Under the pieces are notes generated by a model. That model saw nothing but the letters and a program-made list of their open reading frames with translations. It did no database searches and was not told the DNA's origin. A stretch of 64,000 nt of DNA from positions 45,734,088 to 45,798,087 of the forward strand of contig NC_085873.1 of assembly GCF_034702125.1 (NCBI RefSeq), given 5' to 3'. The DNA is from Engraulis encrasicolus. Its lineage: Eukaryota > Chordata > Actinopteri > Clupeiformes > Engraulidae. Each line of letters starts with the position of its first letter. Position 1 is the stretch's first letter. The position numbers and the translations under genes were made by a program. Below, one piece after another: positions 47,511 through 60,200 of this stretch.

Positions 47511-47828
47511 AGGTTTACTGAGGAATATATTTTTAAGTTTATTTCCAGAATTCATGCTCCCCATTCAGAAAAGTTACCTTTTTTACCAGCACCATCAAAT
47601 TCTATATTCATGATGATCATTATGATTCATATACATGAAAAGTGCGATCTTCTCCATTGTCCAACATCTTGAATTTCCAGAAGTAGACATTTTTTAGCTG
47701 CAAAACATACTTTACTTTGGACATACTTGTAAATATTAGTTCATTATTAAGTAAATACTCATGAAAAGATCAAATTTCAGCGAGCAGCATAGTTGCAATA
47801 CCTACTCTGGCCACCATACAGTGCGCCC
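47511..47828. mobile_element. TTAA-flanked MITE in intron 1 of lectin gene 1
   Basis: TTAA at 47507-47510 and 47829-47832. Distant relative, in reverse orientation, of the elements at 2375 and 26401 (shared GAATTCATGC, TTCATATACATGAAAAGTGC and AGCAGCATAGTTGCA order). Confidence 0.75.
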
Positions 47829-47910
47829 TTAAGGTTACACATAAAGAGTTCACATGCAAAACCCACTAAGTGCCTTAATTCATTTTTATTTAATATTTTT
47901 TACCCTATAT

Positions 47911-48272
47911 GGTAACACTTTAGAATAATGGATGCAAAAAAGCATTATAAAGACTTAATAAATAATTAACTATTGATGAACAAAACATTAACAAACGTTT
48001 GTAAATGACTAGGAAATGTAAACAAATGCTTGTAAATGACTAGGAAATGCTATGTTAATATTTTATATTCATCAAACATTTACAAGTTGCTTGTAAATGA
48101 ATAAAATACTCTGTTATAAGGTGTGTAAAATCTTGCAGATATCATTTGTAGATATTTTATGAAGCATTAATAAAGCTTAGTTAATAATAAAAACATTTGT
48201 TAATGTTTTATTCATCATTAGTTAATTATTTACTGAGTCTTTACTAAGGAACATTATTATAAAGTGTTACCT
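47911..48272. mobile_element. palindromic MITE starting GGTAACACTTTA
   Basis: GGTAACACTTTAGAATAATG pairs with ACATTATTATAAAGTGTTACC. The interior is also self-complementary (TTAATAAATAATTAACTA / TTAGTTAATTATTTACT; AACATTAACAAA / TTTGTTAATGTT). The ends resemble those of the 3251-7206 element. Confidence 0.8.
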
Positions 48273-49853
48273 TAGCACTAATACATAAAATATTAATGCA
48301 TGTGTAAGTAACTTGTAAGGCATGTACTAAGCAAAATAAGACAGTTGTTAAGCATGTATTCACAAATGTCTTGTTCATGCACAATAAGGGATTTATTACC
48401 AATATAACCTTAGTAAGGACCTAGTAGACCTAGATTTCTATTTATGTGTAAGCAGTAAGGGCCAGAATACAATGTGTATAAGCTCCTGGTACACTGTGTG
48501 AACAAACCCTGAACAGTGTGAAAACAGATGTGGAATAAGGGTCCCTATTCTAAAGTGATGCATTGCTCAGCCCAGATGGCTTAGGGCCCCCGCACTACCT
48601 AGGGCCCCCACTCTACGTCCCCCGCCCCCAAACCCCCCCGCGGGAAGCAAAGTGTAAGAACATTTCAGATCCTACATTAGTCTCAGTAGGTATGAAGATC
48701 TCACTTATTCTACTCATTATGGTAATGAGTAATTGGAAGCATTATATAGCAAGGATTGGACGTAAAGTTATCAATGACGGTGGGTGGTGAGATGTCATTT
48801 TTTCATACACCAATTAGTTTTAATTGTAAAAACCCTGCAATAAATGCAGAATATAACAATGAGCAATAGTTTGGAAGCGAAACTAAGCTATTCCTTTCTG
48901 ATAAATAAGTTAATGTTTGAGAAACTTAGCTACAAGAAGTGCAGTGCATGATGGGTACGCCCTTAGTCAGAAATGCAATGCATGGCCAATGCAGCAATGA
49001 TAATATTTCTGTTGTTACGTACATGGCAAATTGTTTGGATAGCAACTAAATTTCACAAGTGAGGGGAGGAGCTAAGGACGTAGGCTCAGAGCTGGGTAGG
49101 TTGTCTGTTGGCCTAGATTGCGTACCCATCATGCACTGCACTTCTTGAAGCTAATGTTCTCAAACATTCACTTAATTATCACAAAAGAGTAGTTTAGTTT
49201 TGCTTCAAAACTATTATTCTAATTTTCTGCATTTATTTTGGGGTTTTTTTTACAATTAAAACTCAGTGGTACATGAAAAAAAATTACATCTCACCAACCC
49301 ACCACCATTGACAAGTGTACGTTCAATCCTTGCTATATATAGGCTCTTGTTACCTCCCTCTCATTGAAATGCATCAAGAGAGAAAACTAGATGACTCGGC
49401 TGGATAAGTATTAATTATTTGATATACCCTTACACTTTGTAGATCGGGGGGACTAGGTAGTGCAGGCCTGGGTGGTGTGGGGGCCCTAGGACTTTGGTAG
49501 TGCAGAGGCCCTGAGCCATCTGGGCTGACCAATGCATCACTTTAGAATAGGGACCCTTATTCTGCATCTGTTTTCACACTGTTCAGGGTTTGTTCACACA
49601 GTGTGTCGGGAGCTTATACACATTGTATTCTGCCACTTACTACTTACTAATAAATAGAAATATAGGCTTACTGGTCCTTACTAAGGTTATATTAGTAATA
49701 AATCCCTAATTGGGCATGAACAAGACATTTGTGAATACATGCTTAACAACTGTCTTATTTTGCTTAGTACATGCCTTACAAGTTACTTACACAGGCATTA
49801 ATATTGTATGTATTAGTGCTAATAGATGTGTCCCTAAAATAAAGTGTTACCGT
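48273..49853. repeat. 1.6-kb imperfect palindrome (foldback element) in intron 1 of lectin gene 1
   Basis: The left arm, about 48277-48958, and the right arm, about 49130-49830, are inverted copies of each other with scattered mismatches and indels, around a loop of about 170 bp. Paired landmarks: TTAGCACTAATAC / GTATTAGTGCTAA, CTTAGTAAGGACC / GGTCCTTACTAAGG, CAGCCCAGATGG / CCATCTGGGCTG, GAAGTGCAGTGCATGATGGG / CCCATCATGCACTGCACTTC. The right end closes with AAGTGTTACC, while the matching left tip appears replaced by the 47911-48272 element. Confidence 0.88.
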
Positions 49854-50305
49854 ATCATCAAGTACATAAATGTAAACCAAACCAACAACAGGGTTCTCTA
49901 AAAATATAGAAGTGCAGGTCTTCAGAAATGGAGTTAGAGGGTTTTGCATCTGAACTTTTCACATGTTTGTTTGCAATGTGTTGTCACGTGCTGTGCATAA
50001 GGGTCTATTTTTTCTTATTCCAAATATTTTGTATTATTTCAATGGTCTGTCAGTGGTTTACAATGTATATGTTTTCATGTGCTGTGCTTTAATTTTTTGA
50101 TAATTCAAAATATGGTCTGTTGGTCTAACAGAATTTCATTTACTTTAATATACGTCAATGCTAAAGGTGTCTTAATAAAATAATAAAACTCCTAATTGCC
50201 TTAAACTTCTCTTGTACATTTAACCATTCCAGTGTTGCTATTTCAATTGAATTTTGTTGTTTTATGTGTTCTGAATATTCTAGGCACGATTTCAGTCATA
50301 TCACC

Positions 50306-50890
50306 ATGAGCAAGAACACCCTGTCCTGTAACGGTGTGCTTGAGAGAGGGGATTACCTCATATCCAACAACGGGAACTTCAAGGCCATCTTTCAGGTGGG
50401 CTATAGATCACAAAACTGATTAAAAAAAAAAAAGTAAAGTTAAGATAGGCCCACCTGTAGCTAGCTTCAGTTATACTGTAACGTAATGTTTCGTCTGCGA
50501 TAAATTTCAGTGTGTTTGTTGGTGGGCTATTTTCCAATTATTTGTCACATTGTTTTTCTTTTCTAAGTTTACAAACTTAATTTCTCAAATTTCCAATACC
50601 TTAAATTTGCCTCAATCTGACTACAGGAGGATGGCAACTTTGTGGTCTATGGCTGGAAGCCAATCTGGGCGACCAACACTGGTGGCTTGGCCGGTGACCG
50701 AGTGATCATGCAGAGTGACTGCAACTTGGTCATGTATGACGGTGCCTCCGTCAGCCCTAATTCCCTTTGGGCATCGGCTACCAGCTACCGTTCTGGACCC
50801 CCGCACTTGAGGGCTCATGCCCGCATCGAGAACGACGGAACCCTGGTGGTACGTGACAGCGATGAAGTCCTTTGGAAGTCGACGCAATGA
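50306..50890 (+). CDS. B-type (lily-type) mannose-binding lectin 1, 117 aa
   Basis: Coding exons are 50306-50395 (30 codons, after acceptor TAG at 50281-50283) and 50627-50890 (87 codons plus stop), separated by a 231-bp GT...AG intron in phase 0. The leader exon ends at 47468. The product starts MSKNTLSCNGVLERGDYLIS and has no signal peptide, like other fish members of this family. One B_lectin domain fills the protein. QxDxNxVxY motifs are intact at residues 30-38 (QEDGNFVVY, formed across the exon junction) and 59-67 (QSDCNLVMY). The third site is worn (ENDGTLVVR). The family binds D-mannose, and fish relatives act in mucus and gill as pathogen-agglutinating lectins; that role here is inferred. 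The neighbour at 54260-61477 is a tandem paralog. AATAAA at 50999-51009 fits the message end. Confidence 0.93.
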
Positions 50891-50998
50891 TTGTTATATC
50901 CGAGGTGGTGTGTGAAGCTTATGATGATATGATGTATGAGCTTTGTAAAGCCTTCTCAGATTACTCGCATTGTCCATGGCAGAGCCAGAATTGGCAAT

Positions 50999-51009
50999 AA
51001 TAAAATAAA
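50999..51009 (+). terminator. polyadenylation signal of lectin gene 1
   Basis: Two overlapping AATAAA hexamers (AATAAAATAAA) about 110 bp after the stop codon. Confidence 0.75.
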
Positions 51010-52440
51010 GACCTAAAATGTATTCTGATGTTTTTTCGGAGCATGTTATTTTTTAAAAATGGCTACATATAACTGATTTATAAATGGGTTTGAAAGGTAG
51101 GCCTACAAGTTTGATAGAGTCAGAAACATCCACCCCAGCCCTACATTACACCAACGGCTCACAGACCAGTTAGCACTCACAAGTACTACTCACAATCACA
51201 CGGTAATACTGTAGACATACTGGGACACCAATAATACAAATTTAACACTAAACGCATTTCTAATGTGAAATGTTGAAAGTACGAGGTACAATTCAAGTAA
51301 AGTAAAACACATCGGCCTAATGCCAGGCTGAACCGATCAATCAGAATTGCATCCAAAATAACCTCTATATACAGGCATTAAAAAGGGGTCACTTGTCCCG
51401 AGCCCAAGGAGACAGGGGGCCCAGAATTGGGTCCACAATACATTGTTAGTACTAGATTTGGGATTTTCAGATGACGTTGTCCTGGGCCCAGCCAAAGCTG
51501 TCAGCGCCCCTAGATGTTGCCTCCACCTACAGGGTATTACCTTGTCACTAATATTGATGTTAGCAATATGTCGAAATAAACATGGCCGCAATCTGACTTC
51601 AGCCATTCGTTTTAATACCAATTAGTGGTCAATGCGGTATCTAGTGTTCATATCTATGACAACAAATACGGAAATGTCAAGGCGGTGATGAAATATTGAT
51701 CATCTTGGGTTCACACACACGCACACAGCAATCTGCCCCAGATAAGGTCAGAGCAATGGGGAATCTATCCATCTACCTACTGTATCTGAGCACTTTTTGG
51801 TTGAAGGATAAGGATATTTAGCACATTCAGTCCCCTTTCTGGGTTCTTTGTGTAATGTAATGGATGTCAGCTCCTTTAAAACTTCGGCAGTATCTGTTGT
51901 CGCACTGTTGTCATGTGACTGGTGGACACCAATTGCTGAGTCTATTAAAATATGGCACCAACGCCTAGAGATGAGGTGGCAGATATGTAAGTGTTCCCTA
52001 ACAGATTTGATAGCCAAGTATTCTGTCACATTTTATTTGATATTTTATAAATTATGAAAGAATTGAAAGAATTTCATTACATGCATTAGGCTACATGAAA
52101 GGTATTACAAAATTCTAAATACTGTATACTGTAACACAACGGAAGAAGTTTCAAAAACATGCAACCTCATGGTACATTCATGTATGAGTTTTCAACATTA
52201 AGTCAATCTTCGACATCAACATTTGTTAGAGAAGTTTGTTACATAGTCCTGCATAGCTTTTTTGTTTGTAAGCAAGCTTTCTACATGAGGACCCAGAGAT
52301 CCATATTGTAAATCTGAAACAAACTTGGCTGGACCAGCTTACTCCGTACTATTCTGCCAGATAGAAACTAGGGTACGTTTCTCGACAGCGTTGTTGTTAA
52401 CAGTTTGTAACTTGGGTAGTTGCCAATGGGAAATTGCATT
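51010..52440. other. intergenic; one dispersed repeat copy
   Basis: Contains the GTCCTGGGCCCA-family repeat copy 3 at about 51388-51515 (GGGGGCCCAGAATTGGGTCC ... GTCCTGGGCCCAGCCAAAGC). Otherwise nothing supported. Confidence 0.6.
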
Positions 52441-52463
52441 GCAAACAATAAAGTAGCTAACAT

Positions 52464-52711
52464 AGTTGTCATTGTGACACAGCACACAAGTGCACATTAA
52501 GTTGTATTTATGCCTCACCCATGCAAGGGGGAAGCCCCCAATGGCACCCAAGGGAGCAGTGCAGCAGGATGGTAGCATCCTGAGGGTACCTCTGTCATGG
52601 AGGAGGATGAGAGATAGCACTGGTTAGTAACTCCCCCCATCAACCTGGCGGGTCGGGAGTAGAACCGGCAACATTTGGGCTACAAGTCTGATGCCCTAAC
52701 CGCATGACTGC
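52464..52711 (-). mobile_element. tRNA-derived SINE, third copy
   Basis: Minus-strand head GCAGTCATGCGGTTAGGGCATC, box B GGTTCTACTCCCGACCC (one change), body GGTACCCTCAGGATGC and GCATGGGTGAGGCAT as in the SINE at 30266. Confidence 0.85.
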
Positions 52712-52999
52712 AACATCTGTCTACCATCTTTAAAACATATCGATCTAGTGAGGATACCATTGATGGTAAACTGCACTGGGCCAAAGCAGTAAACCTTTAG
52801 AAAAGCAGCACAGCTTGGTCAAACAGAAAGTCAAACTGAAGCCATTATCTGGTGCATGGACTTGACTGGGATCCAGAAAACTTCAAACTTGAGCGAAAGG
52901 CTCTCATCTGGCTCCGGGTCAAAGTCTTATCTGACAATGCATGCACACAGGACGGGTGCATAGTACATAGTTTCCAAACACTTCCAAACACTGGACTAA

Positions 53000-53108
53000 G
53001 CACAGTCCAGTTTCGTGCGTACATGCAAGACACATCTCTTCATACCCACCATTCTCCATTTGTAGTAACTAACACATCAACACCAGCCTTGTGATTATCA
53101 AACAGCTT
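53000..53108 (+). promoter_or_regulatory. lectin gene 2 probable noncoding exon 1
   Basis: The only firm edge is the donor side, AACAGCTT|GTGAGTACTC at 53108/53109, which matches the leader exon of lectin gene 1. I see no TATA box as clear as that of gene 1, and the 5' limit is a guess. Confidence 0.45.
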
Positions 53109-53446
53109 GTGAGTACTCTTCTACTTCTCGATTCTTCTTCTGTATAGGGGTGAGAGACATGATGTGAAATAAATAAATAATTAAATGGATGATTTGTAAT
53201 AAATTAATCACATAGGTCTAACAGTAATCTCCTCAAAAGCAGCATTGTTTGTGTGTAAATCATTAAATAGGAACACTAAGCTTTGGCAAAACCAAGTAGG
53301 CCTATAGGATTACAAAGGAGTAGGCTGTAAAGGATAAAACAGGTAAATGTAACCACCATAACTGCAACCACCAACAGCTCCAGCAGTTCCATGTGTTCAT
53401 AGTTACTTAGTTAGATACAAGTCTTTTTTGTGTGCAAAACACTGTA

Positions 53447-53622
53447 CGCCCTTAATGCAAGCCATACCTCCAGTGGCACACTGTAATAGTCATTGAAAAA
53501 AGTCAACTACAATAGTACTACATTACTCTGACATAACACAGGGCCTTTAGTAATGCACTACGACTTGGTCATTGCCATTCCGGTAACAGCAAATTTATAA
53601 CGCTGTGTCTTAACGGGTTTAA
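53447..53622 (-). repeat. inverted fragment of the 28841-29267 element
   Basis: Reads in reverse as GTTAAGACACAGCGTTATAA... GTTACCGGAATGGCAATGAC ... GTATGGCTTGCATTAAGGGC, matching the order in 28841-29267. It lies in intron 1 of lectin gene 2. Confidence 0.75.
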
Positions 53623-54259
53623 AAAACGTAGAACCCCTATCATAGTCTGTGCAACCAAGTCTGACAGTGAAGGCTGGAGTCTGATATTTTTGAGGTGGAA
53701 GAAGGCGGATTTGGTGCTGCTACTGTGGGCTTGGAGTGAGAGGTTACAGTTCAGGATAACACTGAAGTTGCTCACTTCTGGCACGTAGACTTAATATTTA
53801 AAAAAGCACAGCAATGTTTGTGGGGATGACTGGAGCCACGCCAAAGACATTTCATGTGTAACAGACAATAAAGTTTTATCTAATCTTATCTAAACCTGAT
53901 TACGTAAGCGTTTCTGGTTCTCTTAAAATTCACAGTTCACTGTGTGGGAGGACATGAAAGATATATAATGTTTCTGTTATTAAAATATGGGCATAGAAGA
54001 TATAGAATATTTCTGTTATCAAACATTTGTTCTATTTGCAAAATAATGTGATGGTACTTGTTATTCATAAACATTTACAGTATGCAAGTATTATCTCCTC
54101 AATGTGCCTAAAAGTTTTCTTATAAAACACAACACAGCCTACATGAGGACATAGGCTTAGGCCTACATTTGTTGCTGACTTTCATTTCAGTTGTTCTGTT
54201 CTATTTGATCTGAATCGAGTTGTATTTAATATTCTAGGTGCAATTTCATTCACATCACG

Positions 54260-57200
54260 ATGAGCAAAAACACCATAGCCTGTAACGGTGAGCTTCAGAG
54301 GGGGGATTCCCTTGTGTCCAACAACGGGAACTTCAAGGCCGTCTTTCAGGTAGACTAACAAGTAGCCTACTTCCAAAATATAATGGTCACTACTCTATAC
54401 TACACTCAGACCCTGTTTGCATGCATAGGGATATTTTTGTAAACGCACCCATTTAGGACTTTTGTTTTGTTTTAACATTGTGATAGAGGACTGCATATTT
54501 TACTATTTCTTCTGTAGCAACATTGATTTTCATTTTTGCAAATGGATGATTATCTTTCAAACATGCCAGGGTTGTGAAACGGCAATGATACTGTACAAAC
54601 TGGACCACATAGCTATTATTGACTGGTGCTTTATTGGCAATTTCGTCTGTTTTGGACATACTGAAATATTTGATTATGCAGCCACGGCAAAAATTGAGAT
54701 ACCACTTTGAAATGTTTCTGATTTTGCTATGGAAAGGTATGTGTTTTGAGTAGAAAAATTATTTTTATTTCTTTCTATAAATTACCGACAACATTTCCTC
54801 AGAATTTCGAAAGAAAATATCATTTTGATCAGTTATTTGCAGAAAATCTCAAACGGTCAAAATAACACATATGCTGCAATGTTTCCAAATTCCCAAAAAG
54901 GAAAAGAAAACAATTGATATTAACTTAAAACAACATAATAGTAATGTATGAACATAGGGAGAGTTTGGAAATCAATATTTGGTGGAATAAGCCTGAGTTT
55001 TAGTCACAGCTTTCACATTGTTCTTAGATGACTTTTGTCCAGGACTGGTGCAAGAATTCAAGTTGCTGAGCTTGGTTTCTAGTAGGGGCTCTAAGCCGAG
55101 AAATCGTTACGCGCTGGATAGAAGCATATAATTCGGTACACGTGTTCCTTGACTGATTTGAAGACATCCTAGAAGGGGTGCCCCTTGAAAAAAAAATGTC
55201 TACCATGTCATATACAATATGTCATGTTGGTAACGCATTACATTGTTATTACATGACATTATACTTAGCTGACAATGTTAATATAGTCCTCAGAAGAGAT
55301 GAAGCAAGGGTAGCCTGCTAGACCAGATTGATAAAACTACAAAATGTACATAGTGTGAAAGTATGGGTGAGTCTGTGCTTACGTGCTTGACAGCATGTAA
55401 CATTGTGAACGATTTGAGAAGATTCTTGGTCTAAATTAAAATGAGCATTGCCAACACTAAAACTATGGTGAGAATAGACTGCTGCTAATGCTCGATTTGA
55501 ATGGGATAGTGTCAGTGCAAGATGCCCTAGGTAGCAGGTTCTCCATCCTCTAATTTCCATAACAGATATACGTATTTTATTTGTATGAGAGAGGGTAAAG
55601 GACAGGACCTTTCCATATGTATGAAGAACCCCATAAGATCACCTAATTCTATATTTTTACAAGTGCATATTGTGAGAGCATTTCAGTCATCTTTAGAATG
55701 GCATTACAGATTACTCAATATAGGCCTACATGTAGGCCACAGTATGGCTTCAGTTCAAATTAAATGGGAATGATTTCTTAGTGTATGTTGAGTAAGAAGC
55801 AAAGAGGCTTGAGACAAGAGGGCTTACTCACGTCATAACAGCGTAGTAGGAAATGATGGCGAGGGGAGTACGGAAATGTTATTCACTGTGGAACAGGTCA
55901 TAGGACAATGTGAATGTCTGTCAGCTGTCCTTAATTACCCCCAGCAATTACTGCTGACCAACAGCTGCCATTACTTGGCCACAAATTATCCATCATGGTG
56001 TCGCCCCCACTGACCATGTGCAAGGGAGTACGAAAATGGCATCCATCGCACCCACTGACCAATGACGATGCTCAAGGGAGTTAATTTTCCATCCACTCGT
56101 GTCCTCAGGCAACGCCCCCGTACTACACCGTGGCCAATGCATTCCCCGCCAAGAGATTGTTCTTTCTCTTGAGTTTCTTTGGTAAGAAGACAGAGATTAA
56201 AAAAAAATGTTTATTTGCAGACAAGTCCTCACCTAGTACTTGTGTCAAAAGTTGTATTAGTTAGCTCAGTAATCATTGAGTACTTAAACTGCTATCAAAA
56301 CTGACAGCTGATTGACAACATGTACTGTAGGTCTTTTGCCACCCTTACCCATAGGAGAAATATTTATATAGAACAACACTTCTCATATGGTATATACTAT
56401 GAAAGTAAATCATTACCTGGACTCATTTTCTTGATATGCAAGGCACATAAATAGTCTGGGCGGAAGAATAGTCGATCATACCCCGCCCCCCCAAACAAAA
56501 TGCCACAAGACTTTTTTTAACCTTCAAGATTTTGAGTGGTAACAGTAACATAACTCATTCCCACTACACCTTTTTGCATAATATTGTACATGTCCTCAGA
56601 ATGCTCTACATCAGTGGTTCTCAAACCTTTTGTGTGAAGTACCCCCTGAGAAAACATTGAGCTCTCCGAGTACCACCTTGACAACCAACATTAGAATATC
56701 GCAGTAAAGGCCTTCCATATTCACTTTTGCCAGTCAGTACAGGAGAGGTTCATAATGGCATTCCAAGTACCACCAGAGATGTCTCAAGTACCACCAGTGG
56801 TACGCGTACCACAGTTTGAGCACCACCGCTCTACGTTTCAGTTCTATAGTTGTACTGTACAGTGCAGTGCAGTGCAGTGGAGTGCAGTACAGTACAGTAG
56901 CATACAGAATGGTGCAGTATAATAAAGTACAGTAGAGTATAGTACAGTACAGTAGCATACAGTACGGTGCAGTACAGTACAGTAACATACAGTACGGTGC
57001 AGTATAGTACAGTACAGTACAGTACAGTACAGTAGCATACAGTACGGTGCAGTATAGTACAGTAGCATACAGTACGGTGCAGTACAGTAAAGTAAAGTAC
57101 AGTACAGTACAGTAGCATAAAGTACGGTGGAGTCTAGTTAAGTACAGTATAGTAGCATACAGTACGGTGCAGTCTAGTACAGTACAGTACAGTACAGTAC

Positions 57201-60200
57201 AGTACAGTACAGTACAGTAGCATACTGCACGGTGCAGTAGAGTACAGTACGGTATATCACATTACAGTACAGTACAGTACAGTACAGTACAGTACAGTAC
57301 AGTACAGTACAGTACAGTGCAATACAGTAGAGTACAGTATAGTCTTATAGATGTTAGCCCTCCAAAGCCAATAGGATTTCCACATGCTGTTGTTTTAAGT
57401 TTTTGAAAGACTATTTTAGTAGCCTATGTGAGAGAGGGAAGGCAGGCAGACATGTTTTAAACAAAGGACCACACCCACAAATAAAAAATAACGAGCAAAC
57501 AATAAATTAAGTGGTTAGGTAGCCAACATGTCATCTAGATTAAAGTCAAAAGTAGATGGAAAAACAGACATGTTACCATTTTGCTCTTTTAAAACAAAGT
57601 ATCTGTCAATATACTGTATGGATGGTGTATTGCCTATTGATTATTCATAATTTCCTAAGCATAAATGCCCTTATCACTCCATTGTACACTTAGGACTGCA
57701 ATATACATATCTGAACATTAATCAGCATACATTTGTCATTTGACAGCTGTCACTGACACTTGATATGTACATTTATTATTGACTTGATTGATATGAATAT
57801 ATTTCAGTTGGACTCCTAGGGTTAAATCATTGAGGGGGTCCTAAGGAAGTAGTAGTAGTTTGTGTGTGTGCGCGCATGTGTAAGTGGGATTAAAATTATT
57901 GTTTGCCATCTTTATCTGAAGAGCAGACTGAGTGTCTGAACCTGCTAATGCTAGCATGCTAACATTGGGACAGTTATGTGTGGCCCAGTTCAAGGGTTTA
58001 TCTCCTCTCCCCTAAATTTTCTAACCACAATTTTCTTTTTGGATGTTATAGATATGACCCACTGCAAATTTTTAAAACTCTTAATGAATGTTGGTTCAAT
58101 AGCTAAATGCCCAGAAATGAGCTCTCAATTGTAGAGTGATCTCATTCTGACCATGGTTTTTATGATTTTCCTGTTTTTGAATCTAAATAAGACATATATA
58201 ACATTGTTTTTATGGTAAGTTTTGCACATATTTTCAAAGTTCAGTTTGTATACATCACACAAAAATAGGTGGATTGGCACATAACACCATTATGTCCAGG
58301 CAGTACAGCATTTTACTACTATTGGCTGGTTTTGGGCAGCCATCTTGGATTTACCCCATAAAAATGACCTTAATGACATTGAAATTTGGGGCACCCCTTC
58401 TGAAATGATGGAGAACACCCTAAGGAAGGTCTACACCGATTTTGGTGCTTCTATCCAGCGCGTAACGATTAGGCCCTTTTTGGACGCTAAGAGACCCAGC
58501 TATTCCTGACTTGTGACCATCTAGCTTCCTCTTGATCAAATTAAGGTTTTCAAGGGGGCTTGGTCCTTGAGTTTGGGCTGGCCATGTCAGTGAATTGATG
58601 TGGTGGTCCTCCATTCACATCTTCATCGGCCTAGATGAGTGGTTGGAGCATTGCCCCTCTCTAAAAACAGTCCTCGACGTTCGGGACATTAGGACGTTTT
58701 TGCCCAAGGTAACTTTGTATGTGGGTTTAGAGTCATTATCGATTTCAGCCTTGCTGAAGCACCTTCAGATCATCACCAATTCTCGACCCGATTTCACATC
58801 CAATCCAACACCTGGTCATCTAATGGTTAGACAGAGACCTGGGGCCTCATTTATCAAGCGTTCTTAGGCACAGATCTGTGCGTAAAGCGTGTGTGCGATC
58901 ATTCCTGAGCAAAGTGTGGGATTTATGAACATGTACTTGAACGTAGAAATGTGCCTAAATCTACGCACACCTCAGACCATGCGTGCGAGTGGAAGAAACA
59001 TGAAATTGCAAATAATATTGACCGTGCAAGTTACAGTTAGCTTTGAATGACGATGGAGTTTATGGCAGTGTGCTATTACAGTGTTTTCGTCCATGTGTGT
59101 CTAATTCTTTTACTTATTTTGAAACACTGGCTTCCTCCTGTCGAAAGCACCTCAACTTCTGCCGCGGAAATGTGTCTATCTCCGCACTTTCCGCCAGCGT
59201 TTCGACTGGCGCGTGTGTCCGCGTGTGTCCAAACAGGGTGGCGCCTTCGAATTAACATGGCATTTGAATATATTTTAATACCATATATGGTTACTTGGAG
59301 GCGTTTTGGGATGCAAATTACCCCGAATGCGGGCGTGCACAGTGATTTGGAAGCTGTGGGATTTATCATGCAGACGTGTGCGTAGGAGCAGCCAACGCAC
59401 GTTTGATAAATCCCGACTTTTCTGTACTTGCGTACATTCTAAATTTCACTTGTAGGACACAATTTGGAAGGTATTCTACGATGATAAATGAGGCCCCTGG
59501 AGAGGTGTACAAACCACTCTGTCTTGCACCTGCTGTGAAATTTGGCAGAGAATAGGTGATTATCTGAGGTTGCTTCAGCAAGGCTGAAATCGGTGAAATT
59601 CATCGTTGCAAATGATGCGTCTCTGAAATAACATACCAAGTTACCTTGGGTCAAAACCTGATTCCTTCTCTTCTGACAATGCTCCTGCACGCTGAGGACT
59701 TTTTTTTTTAAGAGAAGGACAATGCTCCAGCCACTCAGATTGTCAACGTTTAAGGGCGTAAGGCAAAAAAAAGGTTTTCCCATTCCTGAAAAAAATATGG
59801 GAAAAAATTGGAAAGTAATTGAAAAAAATAAAGTTCTTAGTGGTCCGTGGAATTTCGCCTAATTATTGCCTTTTTTGAGAAAATGTGCCCTACCGTGTGA
59901 CATCCTTGGTGTGACATTTCTGTAAGATACAATAACATTATTAATATTCTGCACAAACATATCCCTCATGCTCTTTGTACTATTGTTCCTTTAACCCCAC
60001 AAACCTGACATACATGTCACCCCACAGGACGCAACTTGTGTTACGAAATTTAACTTGTAGTCAATATTACTGTATTGAGTTTTATCACATTCATATATTT
60101 TAATATAAAGTTAATATTTATGTTATCATAAATCATTTAAAATGTTGTTAATTAATGTATTTATATATTATATTCCAGGTTTTTATTATATTCTAGTATT

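Larger units (their letters stand above)
47842..49961. mobile_element. TGAAGAGTNCAGATGC-family MITE, copy 2, expanded by insertions
   Basis: The outer 60-100 bp at each end match 43376-43622 (GATGCAAAACCC-type left part, CAGAAATGGAGTTAGAGGGT right part). Everything between about 47911 and 49853 is inserted: a 362-bp palindromic element and a 1.6-kb palindrome. Confidence 0.8.

Noticed and set aside
56734..57118. Tyr/Cys/Leu-rich peptide frames on the minus strand
   Set aside because: Translation of the AGTAC pentamer satellite.
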